Of a stretch of 64,000 nt of DNA, positions 52,291-61,159 are shown in pieces. The position numbers and the translations under genes were made by a program. Numbering within the stretch: position 1 is the first letter of the stretch; the number at the start of each line of letters is the position of its first letter. Source of the stretch: JAGXQV01 sp964527565 (lineage in GTDB: Bacteria > Pseudomonadota > Gammaproteobacteria > Burkholderiales > Sulfuricellaceae); contig CAZGOY010000003.1 in the NCBI GenBank assembly GCA_964527565.1, positions 71,517-135,516 of the forward strand. The letters are read 5' to 3'. The notes below the pieces were generated by a model. That model made no database searches and was not told where the DNA came from. It saw only the letters and a program-made list of their open reading frames with translations.

Positions 52291-52956
52291 ATGTTATCCC
52301 GCACCCCCGAACCCGACCTGATGAATGGCGCGCAACAGGCGCAGGCTTACGCCGACGCCGATTTCAGCGCGCCGCACGACGCTTTCGTCGCGCATTTCCG
52401 GCGCCTGTTTCCGGGCTTTTCCAGCGGGCACCTGCTCGACCTGGGCTGCGGTCCGGCGGATGTCACCCTGCGCTTTGCCCGCGCCTTGCCGGATGCGCGC
52501 CTGACCGGGGTGGACGGCGCCGACGCCATGCTGGAACTCGGGCGCGCCGCCATGACCCGGCTCGGCCTGGCGCAGCGCGTGACGCTGGAAAGACGCTATC
52601 TCCCCGATGCCGCGCTGCCCCGTGCCGCTTTCGACGCCGTGGTCAGCAACAGCCTGCTGCACCATCTCAATGATCCCGCCGTGCTGTGGCAGACCATCCG
52701 CCACGCCGCCCGCCCCGGCGCCCCGGTGGCGATCATGGACCTGATGCGGCCCGCCTCGCTCGACGAAGCGCGGGCCTTGACCGCGCTTTATGCCGCCGAC
52801 GCGCCGGAAGTGCTGCGCCACGATTTTCATCATTCCCTGCTGGCCGCCTATCGCCCGCAGGAAGTGCGCGCGCAACTGGATGCCGCCGGGCTGGGCGGCT
52901 TCAGCGTGGCGGCGGTCAGCGACCGCCATCTGTTGATCTGGGGAACCTGCCCATGA
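52291..52956 (+). CDS. Class I SAM-dependent methyltransferase
   Basis: 221 residues with the SAM-binding motif LLDLGCGPADVTLRFARALP, motif II (TGVDGADAMLELG) and SNSLLHHLNDPAVLWQTI. Substrate unknown. Overlaps the CoA-binding protein gene by four bases, so it is in an operon leading to dapF. Confidence 0.87.
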   Translation: MLSRTPEPDLMNGAQQAQAYADADFSAPHDAFVAHFRRLFPGFSSGHLLDLGCGPADVTLRFARALPDARLTGVDGADAMLELGRAAMTRLGLAQRVTLERRYLPDAALPRAAFDAVVSNSLLHHLNDPAVLWQTIRHAARPGAPVAIMDLMRPASLDEARALTALYAADAPEVLRHDFHHSLLAAYRPQEVRAQLDAAGLGGFSVAAVSDRHLLIWGTCP

Positions 52957-53369
52957 GCTTTGCCAATCCACCCGCCGAGGAAATCCGCGCCCTGCTCGGT
53001 CGCGTCAAGACCATTGCCGTGGTCGGCCTCTCGCCCAAGCCCGAGCGCCCCAGCCATGGCGTCGCCAAAGCCTTGCAAGGCTTCGGCTACCGCATCGTCC
53101 CGGTGCGTCCGGCCAGCGCCGAAGTGCTGGGCGAGAAAGCCTACGCGGTGCTTCGCGACGTGCCGCCGCCCATCGACCTGGTCGATGTTTTTCGTGCCGC
53201 CGAACATCTCGACGCCCTGGTCGACGACTGTCTCGCGTTGGGCATTCCCGCCATCTGGATACAGGAAGGCATCGTCAACGAAGCGGCGGCGCAGCGCGCG
53301 CGCGACGCGGGCATGACGGTGGTGATGGATCGTTGCATCTACAAGGACTACATGGCGCTATGCGGCTGA
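52953..53369 (+). CDS. CoA-binding (Rossmann) domain protein
   Basis: 138 residues: TIAVVGLSPKPERPSHGVAKALQGFGYRIVPVRPASAEVLGEKAYAVLRDVPPPIDLVDVFRAAEHLDALVDDCLALGIPAIWIQEGIVNEAAAQRARDAGMTVVMDRCIYKDY. This is the small CoA_binding family (YccU-like). Function unknown. The conserved C-terminal Cys is present. Overlaps dapF by 10 bases. Confidence 0.9.
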   Translation: MSFANPPAEEIRALLGRVKTIAVVGLSPKPERPSHGVAKALQGFGYRIVPVRPASAEVLGEKAYAVLRDVPPPIDLVDVFRAAEHLDALVDDCLALGIPAIWIQEGIVNEAAAQRARDAGMTVVMDRCIYKDYMALCG

Positions 53370-54199
53370 AATTCACCAAAATGCACGGCCTCGGCAACGA
53401 TTTCGTGGTGTTCGACGCGATTTCCCAGCCCCTGGCACTCACGCCCGGCCAGTTGCGCTTCATCGCCGACCGCCATTTCGGGATCGGTTGCGACCAGATT
53501 CTGCTGGTGGAAGCCGCGACGCGCGGCGACGCCGATTTCCGTTACCGCATCTTCAACGCGGACGGCGGCGAAGTCGAGCAATGCGGCAATGGAGCGCGCT
53601 GTTTTGTGCGCTTCGTGCACGACAAGGGGCTGACCGCCAAACGCGAAATCCGCGTGGAAACCGCCGGCGGGATCATCGTGCCGCGCCTGGAGGAAAACGG
53701 CGACGTCACCGTCGATATGGGCGCACCGCGCTTCGAACCGGCGCAGATCCCCTTCCTCGCCGAACAGCGCGCCCTCACCTATGCGCTGGAACTTTCCGGC
53801 AAGACGCTGGAAATCAGCGCCGTATCGATGGGGAACCCGCATGCGGTGTTGCTGGTCGATGACGTGGACGCCTGGCCGGTTGAAACGGATGGCCCGCAGA
53901 TCGAGCGGCACCCGCGCTTTCCGGCGCGCGTCAACGCCGGTTTCATGCAGGTGCGGGATCGTCACGCCATCAAACTGCGCGTTTTCGAGCGCGGCGCGGG
54001 GGAAACCCTGGCCTGCGGCACCGGCGCCTGCGCGGCGGCGGTGGCGGGCATCGCGCGCGGCCTGCTCGACAGTCCGGTGCGCGTCGCCACCCGCGGCGGC
54101 GAGCTGTCCATCGCCTGGGCGGGAGAAGACCGGCCCGTGCTGATGAGCGGCCCGGCAGTGGCGGTGTTCGACGGGGAAATGGAACTACCTGTGTTCTGA
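53360..54199 (+). CDS. dapF: Diaminopimelate epimerase
   Basis: 279 residues. Both catalytic cysteines are present: EQCGNGARCFVRF and LACGTGACAAAV. It begins MRLKFTKMHGLGNDFVVFD, the family signature. Converts LL- to meso-DAP for lysine and peptidoglycan. Last gene of the methyltransferase-CoA-binding-dapF operon. Confidence 0.97.
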   Translation: MRLKFTKMHGLGNDFVVFDAISQPLALTPGQLRFIADRHFGIGCDQILLVEAATRGDADFRYRIFNADGGEVEQCGNGARCFVRFVHDKGLTAKREIRVETAGGIIVPRLEENGDVTVDMGAPRFEPAQIPFLAEQRALTYALELSGKTLEISAVSMGNPHAVLLVDDVDAWPVETDGPQIERHPRFPARVNAGFMQVRDRHAIKLRVFERGAGETLACGTGACAAAVAGIARGLLDSPVRVATRGGELSIAWAGEDRPVLMSGPAVAVFDGEMELPVF

Positions 54200-54355
54200 A
54201 AATTGCGATGCTTCGGTTGAGCGAAGCGTTGACAGGGGAAACCGATGGTTTATGCAGCCAATTCCCGCAACGCTTCCGGATGCTGTTAGCTATTTATTAC
54301 CATCCTAATTAGAATTTCAACATCCTGCTAACTACTCAGTTCCAAAAGCGCCGAA

Positions 54356-55126
54356 ATGTCCGCCAAACCCCAGCCGCAACAGAATCATCTTCTGGCAGCC
54401 TTGTCGCCAGAAGTTCAAGGCCGTTTGTTTCCTTACATGGAGCTGGTGCCGCTGCCGTTGCGCGCGCTCCTGTATGAATCCCGGCGCCCCATGCGTCACG
54501 TTTACTTTCCCACCGACTCCATCATCTCGCTGCAGTACGTGATGGAAAACGGGACATCGACCGCGATCTCGGTTGTCGGCAACGAGGGGTTGCTTGGCAT
54601 CACTTTGTTTCTGGGCGGCGAGAGCACGCCGAGTCGGTCGCTGGTGCAGAGCGCCGGTTACGCCTATCGACTCCCCAGGCTGCGGGTGAAAGAGGAGTTT
54701 AACCGCCACGGCCAGCTGCTGTTGCTGATGCTGCGCTACACGCAGGCCCTGATCACGCAAGTCTCTCAGACCGCGGTTTGCAACCGGCACCATTCCATCG
54801 ACCAGCAGCTCTGCCGCTGGCTCCTGCTTTCCATGGATCGCCTGTCACACAACCACTTGACCATGACACAGGAATTCATCAGCAACATGCTCGGCGTTCG
54901 CCGCGAAGGCGTTACCCAAGCCGCGTTAAAATTGCAGCAACTCGGCGTGATTTCATATTCACGTGGGTTGATCAAGGTGCTTGACCGGCCGAAACTTGAA
55001 ACGCTGAGTTGCGAGTGCTATAGCGTGGTCAAGAAGGAAACGGATCTGCTGCTTAATTACCTGCCGCAGCGTTCCGTGATTACGAATACCGACGCCATCC
55101 CCACCGCGACGCTTGAAACGCTATAA
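54356..55126 (+). CDS. Crp/Fnr-family regulator without Fe-S cysteines
   Basis: 256 residues. cNMP-binding fold (FPTDSIISLQYVMENGTSTAISVVGNEGLLGI) and a C-terminal winged HTH (LTMTQEFISNMLGVRREGVTQAALKLQQLGVISYSRGLIKV). The N-terminal cysteines of FNR are absent, so O2 sensing by an Fe-S cluster is unlikely. Its target is unknown. It belongs to the NreA/Crp-like group often next to a very small gene, here at 55189. Confidence 0.85.
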   Translation: MSAKPQPQQNHLLAALSPEVQGRLFPYMELVPLPLRALLYESRRPMRHVYFPTDSIISLQYVMENGTSTAISVVGNEGLLGITLFLGGESTPSRSLVQSAGYAYRLPRLRVKEEFNRHGQLLLLMLRYTQALITQVSQTAVCNRHHSIDQQLCRWLLLSMDRLSHNHLTMTQEFISNMLGVRREGVTQAALKLQQLGVISYSRGLIKVLDRPKLETLSCECYSVVKKETDLLLNYLPQRSVITNTDAIPTATLETL

Positions 55127-55188
55127 GCTTGCGCGGGCACACGGTATTGATGGAAATAAATTGATTTGGCACTTTTTGAGGAATTGAC

Positions 55189-55335
55189 ATGACACCACCT
55201 TTCGTTCTGGCGGGCGCGGTGGCCGCCCACACCACCTGCCCGGCGCTCGCGCAGAAGCTCAAGGACGAGCGCGCCGCCAACACCGCCCAGATCATCGCCA
55301 AGGATCAAGCCTTGCAGGAAAAACTGAAGGGCTGA
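55189..55335 (+). CDS. Small 48-residue open frame downstream of the Crp/Fnr gene
   Basis: TTGAGGAATTGAC provides a ribosome site before ATG 55189. The product MTPPFVLAGAVAAHTTCPALAQKLKDERAANTAQIIAKDQALQEKLKG has a helical, charged C-terminal half. No family recognised. It may be real because of its ribosome site and biased codon use. Confidence 0.45.
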   Translation: MTPPFVLAGAVAAHTTCPALAQKLKDERAANTAQIIAKDQALQEKLKG

Positions 55336-55476
55336 TGGACGCTTCGATACCATCCTTGGCGCTTGCAACAAAGTGACTGTCCTTTAGTGTTTGGTGAAAG
55401 GGGAGGTCATTGCGTTTTTGTGTAGAATGGAAAAACTACCCGAGGAGTAATGGTTGATGCAGTAGCGTAGCAGTCT

Positions 55477-57723
55477 TTGCCGCTAGGTACTCCGTCCTGC
55501 CAACGCCGACTTTCTGATTTTGTGATCACCGCACTCGCGCAAGCCCAAACCCACGCTCAATCCGGTCGCTTCCCCGAGATGCTGGCGGCGTGCCAGCCTG
55601 TCCTTGACGACCCCAATGCGGATGTCAGCAGCCTGCTCGACGTTGGCGCCTTGCTTTCAAGCTTCGGCTTCCTTACCGAGGCCCGCACCTGCTACACCCG
55701 TGCCCAAGCCCTCGATCCGGTCGACCTGCGCCCCGTAATCAACCTCGCCAACCTCGCCCGTGACAGTGGCGAGCACAAGGCATCCCGTGATCTTTACGCC
55801 GAACTGCTGACGCGCCTACCCGAGCACCCGGTCGTCCGCAGGAACGCCCTCACCAGCCTCGAATACGACCCCGAGGTCACCGATGACGAACGGCTGGATC
55901 ACGCCAGGGCATGGGGCGAGTGGGCCATCGCCCGTGTCGGCGGCGAACAAGCGCGCCCGCCGCTGACCTCATTGGATAATCGCCCTCTGCGCATCGGCCA
56001 TGTCTCCGCCGACCTTTGCCAGCACACCGTCGGCTTGTTTGTAAAGGATGTGCTCAAGGCGCACGACCCCAGCCGGGTGCAGGTGTTTGCCTACAGCGCC
56101 GGAACCGTGAAGGACTGGGTCACCGACGAAATCAAAGCCAACACCCAATACCGCGATGTCGCCAGGCTCGACGACAGCGCCCTTGCAGAACAGATTCGTG
56201 CCGATAAGATTGATCTGCTGATCGACCTTTCCGGCCACACCGCCGGCTCGCGCCTTACCGTCTTCGCCTATCGCCCGGCACCGGTGATGGTCAGTTGGCT
56301 GGGTTACTTTGCCACCATGGGATTGCCGTATCTCGACGCCGTGCTGCTCGATAAGTGGCACTTGCCGCTGGGCACCGCAGATCAGTTTGTCGAGCCGGTC
56401 ATCCGCCTGCCGCAACGGCTGTGCTACACTCCGGCGCCCTTTGCTCCTGCCGTCTCGCCGGCAGGGAGGCCGTCAGGCCGGAAGCGGCCCGAAGAGGCTG
56501 CGCCGTCTATTGCGAAGGGCGTCATCACCTTCGGCAGCTTTAACAACACCGCCAAATACAACCCGCAGGTATTCGACCTCTGGGCACGGATACTCCAGTC
56601 GGTTCCGAATTCCCGCCTCATCCTCAAATGGCGCACCTTCAACGATGAAGCCTTCCGGCAAAAGGTCACCCAAACTTTCATCGAGCGTGGCATCGCCGCC
56701 GGGCGCATCGAACTGCGCGGCCCCAGCTTCCATGTCGATCTACTCAAGGAATACGGCGACATCGACATTGCCCTCGACCCTTTCCCCTTCTCCGGCGGCC
56801 TGACCAGTTGCGAAGCGTTGTGGATGGGCGTGCCGGTGATCACTTGGCCGCAAAGCCGGGTGGTGAGTCGGCAGACCTATGCTTTCCTCAGCACCATCGG
56901 CCTGCCGGAACTGGCGGCGAAGGATGCCGATGACTACGTGCGCATCGCCGTCAAGCTGGCACACGACCGGGAACGGCTGCTGCATCTGCGCGGCACCTTG
57001 CGCCGACGCATGCAGGCTTCGCCCCTGTGCGATGTGGCGGGCTTTACCCGGAACCTGGAAGAAACCCTGATTGCTCTTTACCGCAAGATCGCCGACGACA
57101 AGGACGCGATGCTCATGACCCCCAAGACCATTCTTCATGTTGGCCCCGGCCACCGCAACAACGGCGCCAAACTGCCCGCCCCCTTCCAGAACCGTGAGTG
57201 GCGGGAAATCCGTCTCGACATCGACCCGAGCAACGAACCGGACATCGTCGGTTCGATGCTGGACATGGCGACCGTCAAGGACGAAAGCGTGGACGCCCTC
57301 TACTCCGCGCACAACATCGAGTACGTCTACGCTCATGAGGTGCCGCTGGCGCTCAAGGAATTCCTGCGCGTGCTCAAGCCCGAGGGTTTTCTGGTGGTCA
57401 CCTGCCCGGATTTGCAGGCGGTGTGCCAACTGGTCGCCGAGGACAAGCTCACCGAGACGGCCTACACGGCACAAGCCGGAGCGATTACGCCGCTGGACAT
57501 TCTCTACGGCCACGGCGCGGCACTCGCGGAAGGCCATCCCTACATGGCGCACAAGTGCGGCTTTACGCTGAAGACGTTGACGCAGGCGTTGCATTCTGCC
57601 GGGTTTGCCAGCAGCGCGGGCAAGCGCAGGGCCAGAGGGTTGGACTTGTGGGTGGTGGCGACCAAGGGGGCGATGGAGGAGGCCGCGTTGAGGGAACTGG
57701 CCGGGAAGGTGTTGCCGGGGTGA
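55477..57723 (+). CDS. TPR / O-GlcNAc-transferase-like (GT41) protein fused to a methyltransferase
   Basis: 748 residues from TTG 55477 (GTG 55522 is an alternative). Residues 1-140 are TPR-like. Residues 165-545 resemble the SPINDLY/OGT GT41 catalytic region (LRIGHVSADLCQHTVG, LIDLSGHTAGSRLTVFAYRPAPVMVSWLGYFATMGLPYLD, DIDIALDPFPFSGGLTSCEALWMGVPVITW). Residues 560-720 resemble a SAM methyltransferase (ILHVGPGHRNNG, VDALYSAHNIEYVYAHEVPLALKEFLRVLKPEGFLVVTCPD). Predicted glycosyl- and methyl-modification of protein or glycan. The best ribosome site precedes ATG 55450, which runs in this frame but hits TAG at codon 7. Confidence 0.8.
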   Translation: MPLGTPSCQRRLSDFVITALAQAQTHAQSGRFPEMLAACQPVLDDPNADVSSLLDVGALLSSFGFLTEARTCYTRAQALDPVDLRPVINLANLARDSGEHKASRDLYAELLTRLPEHPVVRRNALTSLEYDPEVTDDERLDHARAWGEWAIARVGGEQARPPLTSLDNRPLRIGHVSADLCQHTVGLFVKDVLKAHDPSRVQVFAYSAGTVKDWVTDEIKANTQYRDVARLDDSALAEQIRADKIDLLIDLSGHTAGSRLTVFAYRPAPVMVSWLGYFATMGLPYLDAVLLDKWHLPLGTADQFVEPVIRLPQRLCYTPAPFAPAVSPAGRPSGRKRPEEAAPSIAKGVITFGSFNNTAKYNPQVFDLWARILQSVPNSRLILKWRTFNDEAFRQKVTQTFIERGIAAGRIELRGPSFHVDLLKEYGDIDIALDPFPFSGGLTSCEALWMGVPVITWPQSRVVSRQTYAFLSTIGLPELAAKDADDYVRIAVKLAHDRERLLHLRGTLRRRMQASPLCDVAGFTRNLEETLIALYRKIADDKDAMLMTPKTILHVGPGHRNNGAKLPAPFQNREWREIRLDIDPSNEPDIVGSMLDMATVKDESVDALYSAHNIEYVYAHEVPLALKEFLRVLKPEGFLVVTCPDLQAVCQLVAEDKLTETAYTAQAGAITPLDILYGHGAALAEGHPYMAHKCGFTLKTLTQALHSAGFASSAGKRRARGLDLWVVATKGAMEEAALRELAGKVLPG

Positions 57724-57779
57724 GTGAAATGATCCTGCTCGATACACAGTTCGATTGTCCTGGCGGCCCCTTGTTCAAT

Positions 57780-57808
57780 CGGACAGCGTTGATCCCCTAG
57801 AGTATAAT
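57780..57808 (+). promoter_or_regulatory. Candidate promoter of pcnB
   Basis: CGGACA at 57780-57785 and TATAAT at 57803-57808 with a 17-base spacer, 11 bases before the pcnB ATG. No clear Shine-Dalgarno between them. Confidence 0.45.
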
Positions 57809-57819
57809 TCACGCGGATT

Positions 57820-59196
57820 ATGATTCGTAAATTACTGCACCGCATCTTCAAGAGGCCCGCTCTTGCCCACGTAGAGGGCAAGGCGCCGCGCATCATCCCG
57901 CTCAAGCAACATGGCATTACCCCTGAACAGATTTGCCCGTGCGCCTTCAAGGTCACTGAAGGGCTGCGCCACGCCGGCTTCAAGGCTTTCGTGGTGGGCG
58001 GCGCGGTGCGCGATCTGCTAATCGGGCGCCAGCCCAAGGATTTCGACGTGGCGACCGACGCCGAGCCGGAGGAAGTGCGCAAGCTGTTCCGCCGCTCGCG
58101 CATTATCGGGCGGCGCTTTCGCATCGTGCATGTGATGTGCGGCCAGGAAACCATTGAGGTTTCCACTTTCCGCGCCATGCAGAAAGCCGAGGGGGAAGAC
58201 GGCGCGGACAACGGCGGCCAGCATACCGACGAGGAAAGCGGGCGCATCCTCAGCGACAACGTGTTCGGCAGCCAGGCGGAGGACGCCCTGCGCCGCGATT
58301 TCACCGTCAACGCCCTCTATTACGAGCCGCACAAGCAGGAAATCTGGGATTACTGCCACGGTGTGGCCGACCTCAAGGCCGGGGTGCTGCGCGTGATCGG
58401 CGATCCGGCGCGGCGCTACCGCGAAGACCCGGTGCGCATGCTGCGCGCGGTGCGGCTGGCGGCCAAGCTGGGCCTCAAGCTCGACCCGGCGGCGCGCAAG
58501 CCTATCCACGCGCTCGCCGAACGTTTGCAGGAGGTGCCTCCGGCGCGCATCCTGGTGGAAATGGAAAAGCTGCTGCTCTCCGGCCATGCAGTGCAGAGCG
58601 TCGAGGAATTGCGCCGCGAAAACCTGCATCACGGCCTGCTGCCGCTGCTCGACGTGATCCTGGAACAGCCCATGGGCGAGCGTTTCGTCATGCTGGCGCT
58701 GGCCAAAACCGACGAGCGCATCGCCCAGGGCAAATCCATCACGCCGGCTTATCTTTTCGCCGCCCTGCTGTGGCACGAGGTGCTGGCCGCCTGGGAGAAA
58801 TACCAGGCCGGCGGCGAGCGTCCGATTCCCGCCCTGCACCAGGCGATGGAGCAAGCGCTCGACACGCAGCGCGAAACCCTGGCGATTCCGCGCCGCTACG
58901 ATGTCACCATGAAGGAAATCTGGAGCTTGCAGCCGCGCTTCACGCAACGCGGCGGCCAGCGCCCGTATCGCCTGCTGGAGCATCCGCGCTTCCGTGCCGG
59001 GTTCGATTTCCTGCTGATGCGCGCCGAAAGCGGCGAGGTGGAGGCCGAACTGGGGCGCTGGTGGACGGATTTCCAGACGGCTTCCGACGAGCAGCGCAAG
59101 CGCATGCTGCTGGCCGACGAGGCGCCGAAAAAGCGCCGCCGCAAGCGCAAGCCCGGCGGCGGCGCAGCCGCTCCCGCAGCGGAAGCGGCGTCATGA
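57820..59196 (+). CDS. pcnB: Poly(A) polymerase I
   Basis: 458 residues. Nucleotidyltransferase motif GGAVRDLLIGRQPKDFDVATDA with the catalytic Asp pair, then GRRFRIVHV, RRDFTVNALYY and the RNA-binding DPVRMLRAVRLAAKLGL. A basic C-terminal tail (KKRRRKRKPGG) is usual. Adds poly(A) tails to promote RNA decay. Overlaps folK by four bases. Confidence 0.95.
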   Translation: MIRKLLHRIFKRPALAHVEGKAPRIIPLKQHGITPEQICPCAFKVTEGLRHAGFKAFVVGGAVRDLLIGRQPKDFDVATDAEPEEVRKLFRRSRIIGRRFRIVHVMCGQETIEVSTFRAMQKAEGEDGADNGGQHTDEESGRILSDNVFGSQAEDALRRDFTVNALYYEPHKQEIWDYCHGVADLKAGVLRVIGDPARRYREDPVRMLRAVRLAAKLGLKLDPAARKPIHALAERLQEVPPARILVEMEKLLLSGHAVQSVEELRRENLHHGLLPLLDVILEQPMGERFVMLALAKTDERIAQGKSITPAYLFAALLWHEVLAAWEKYQAGGERPIPALHQAMEQALDTQRETLAIPRRYDVTMKEIWSLQPRFTQRGGQRPYRLLEHPRFRAGFDFLLMRAESGEVEAELGRWWTDFQTASDEQRKRMLLADEAPKKRRRKRKPGGGAAAPAAEAAS

Positions 59197-59723
59197 GCGC
59201 GCAGCCGCAACGCGCCGCCATCGGCCTGGGCAGCAACCTCGCCGAACCGGAAAACCAGATACTGACTGCCTTCGACGAACTGGCGCGCCTGCCGCACACC
59301 CGCCTGGCCGCCTGTTCCTCGCTGTATCGCAGCGCCCCGGTGGGCTATGCCGAACAGCCGGATTTCGTCAACGCCGTGGCGCTGCTCGACACCCGCCTCT
59401 CCGCGCTGCAATTGCTGCACGCGCTTTTCGAACTGGAACACCGCCACGGGCGCGAACGCACTTTCCGCAACGCGCCGCGCATCCTCGACCTCGATCTGCT
59501 GCTGTGGGACGGCCTGATCTGCCACGAGCACGGCCTGACCCTGCCGCACCCGCGCATGCACGAGCGCGCCTTCGTGCTGCGCCCCCTGCTGGAAGTCGCA
59601 CCGCAATGCGTGATTCCCGGTCGCGGCCTGGCGGCGGAGTGGCTGGCGGGCTGCGCGGATCAGGCAGTGGAAAAAATGACCTTTTCCGCTGAATCCGCCG
59701 AACCCCGGAGGGCACACGCATGA
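59193..59723 (+). CDS. folK: HPPK, 6-hydroxymethyl-dihydropterin pyrophosphokinase
   Basis: 176 residues: AAIGLGSNLAEPENQILTAFDELARLP, SSLYRSAPVGYAEQPDFVNAVALLDT, RNAPRILDLDLLLWDG, LPHPRMHERAFVLRPLLEVAP. All HPPK motifs are present. Folate biosynthesis. Coupled to pcnB and panB (ATGA overlaps), an order typical of betaproteobacteria. Confidence 0.96.
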   Translation: MSAQPQRAAIGLGSNLAEPENQILTAFDELARLPHTRLAACSSLYRSAPVGYAEQPDFVNAVALLDTRLSALQLLHALFELEHRHGRERTFRNAPRILDLDLLLWDGLICHEHGLTLPHPRMHERAFVLRPLLEVAPQCVIPGRGLAAEWLAGCADQAVEKMTFSAESAEPRRAHA

Positions 59724-60508
59724 CCACGCTGCACGACCTGCACGAATTGACCGCCGCCGGCGAGAAAATCGCGGCGCTGACCTGTTACGACGCCAGTTTT
59801 GCCACGCTGCTCGACGAAGCCGGGGTGGAAATCCTGCTGGTGGGCGATTCGCTCGGCATGGTGGTGCAGGGCGAAAAAACTACCCTGCCGGTGACGCTGG
59901 ACGACATGGTCTATCACACCCGTTGCGTGGCGCACGGCGCAAAAAAGGCCTTCATCATGGCCGACCTGCCCTTCGGCAGCTACCAGCTCAATCCCCAGCA
60001 GGCTTTTGCCAGCGCGGCGCGGCTGATGGCGGCGGGCGCGCACATGGTCAAGCTGGAGGGCGGCGCGGCGATGGTCGAAACCAGCGCCTTTTTGGTCGCG
60101 CGCGGCATCCCGGTGTGCGGCCACATTGGCCTTACGCCGCAATCGGTGCACCAGTTGGGCGGTTACCGCGTGCAGGGCAAGAGCGAGCATGCCGCGAAAC
60201 GACTGCTGGAAGACGCCCTCGCCCTGCAACAGGCAGGTGTCGGCATGCTGGTGCTGGAAGCGATTCCCGCCGCGCTGGCCAGGCAGGTCACGCAACGGCT
60301 GGCGATTCCCACCATCGGCATCGGCGCCGGTGCCGATTGCGCCGGCCAAGTACTGGTGCTCTATGATCTGCTGGGGGTCTACCCCGGCAAGGCGCCGAAA
60401 TTCGCCAAGGATTTCCTCAGCGGCGCAACCTCGGCGCGCGCGGCGTTGGAGAGTTATGTCCGCGCCGTGAAAGACGGCACCTTCCCCGCCGCCGTGCACA
60501 GTTTCTGA
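59720..60508 (+). CDS. panB: Ketopantoate hydroxymethyltransferase
   Basis: 262 residues: KIAALTCYDASFATLLDEAGVEILLVGDSLGMVVQGEKTTLPVTLDDMVYHTRCVAHG, MVKLEGGAAM, GHIGLTPQSVHQLGGYRVQGK, PTIGIGAGADCAGQVLVLYDLLGV. Forms ketopantoate for pantothenate/CoA. The panC gene, usually next, is not here. After the stop a 173-base gap has no gene. Confidence 0.96.
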   Translation: MTTLHDLHELTAAGEKIAALTCYDASFATLLDEAGVEILLVGDSLGMVVQGEKTTLPVTLDDMVYHTRCVAHGAKKAFIMADLPFGSYQLNPQQAFASAARLMAAGAHMVKLEGGAAMVETSAFLVARGIPVCGHIGLTPQSVHQLGGYRVQGKSEHAAKRLLEDALALQQAGVGMLVLEAIPAALARQVTQRLAIPTIGIGAGADCAGQVLVLYDLLGVYPGKAPKFAKDFLSGATSARAALESYVRAVKDGTFPAAVHSF

Positions 60509-60681
60509 AAAAACGCGCGAAGCGCCGGGTTACGTCTTGCCGCGCGCCGTGCGTTTGCGCGCCCGCCCGGCGTTTCCCGGCGAGGATGGCATAGGAGGCG
60601 GACGGCTGGCAGGCAGGCAGGCGAAACACCCTCTTTTGCCGCGTGCTCAGAGTCTTTCGGGCCATTTTCGGAACCTGCCGC

Positions 60682-61149
60682 TCAATGCGTGACGCGCGTC
60701 ACGCCACGGCTGTTGAGCACGCGCACGCGCTCTCCGGGACGGAAAGGTTCGTCCGCTTCCTGCGTGATCGCCAGCATGCGTCCGTTATCCAGCTTGACGG
60801 TGATTTCCAGCCCCGGTTTGCGCGTGGCACTGTCCTCGATGGCCGCGCCGGCCACGCTGCCCGCCACTGCGCCCAGCACGGCGGCGATGATCGCCCCCCT
60901 GCCGCCGCCCAGCGTGCTGCCCGCCACGCCGCCGACCACCGCGCCGCCCAGCGAACCGGTGCCGGTTTGCGTGCCTTCCAGTTGCACCTGGCGCACGCTC
61001 TCCACCACGCCGAACCAGACTTCCGCAGCCTGGCGGGCCTGCCCGCGCGAGTAGGCGCTTCCAGACATGCTGGAGGCACAGCCGCCCAGCGTCATCACGA
61101 CCGCCAGTGCCAGCGCTGCGCTGCGCCATTTGTTGATCGTGACGTTCAT
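60682..61149 (-). CDS. Glycine-zipper outer-membrane lipoprotein (SlyB-like)
   Basis: 155 residues. Lipoprotein signal (ALALAVVMTLGGCASS, lipobox LGGC). A glycine-zipper segment GSLGGAVVGGVAGSTLGGGRGAIIAAVLGAVAGSVAGAAIED is followed by a small beta domain (GLEITVKLDNGRMLAITQEADEPFRPGERVRVL). Family SlyB/Pcp, a membrane-stress-associated lipoprotein. Confidence 0.88.
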   Translation of the reverse strand: MNVTINKWRSAALALAVVMTLGGCASSMSGSAYSRGQARQAAEVWFGVVESVRQVQLEGTQTGTGSLGGAVVGGVAGSTLGGGRGAIIAAVLGAVAGSVAGAAIEDSATRKPGLEITVKLDNGRMLAITQEADEPFRPGERVRVLNSRGVTRVTH

Positions 61150-61159
61150 CTCGTTTCTC

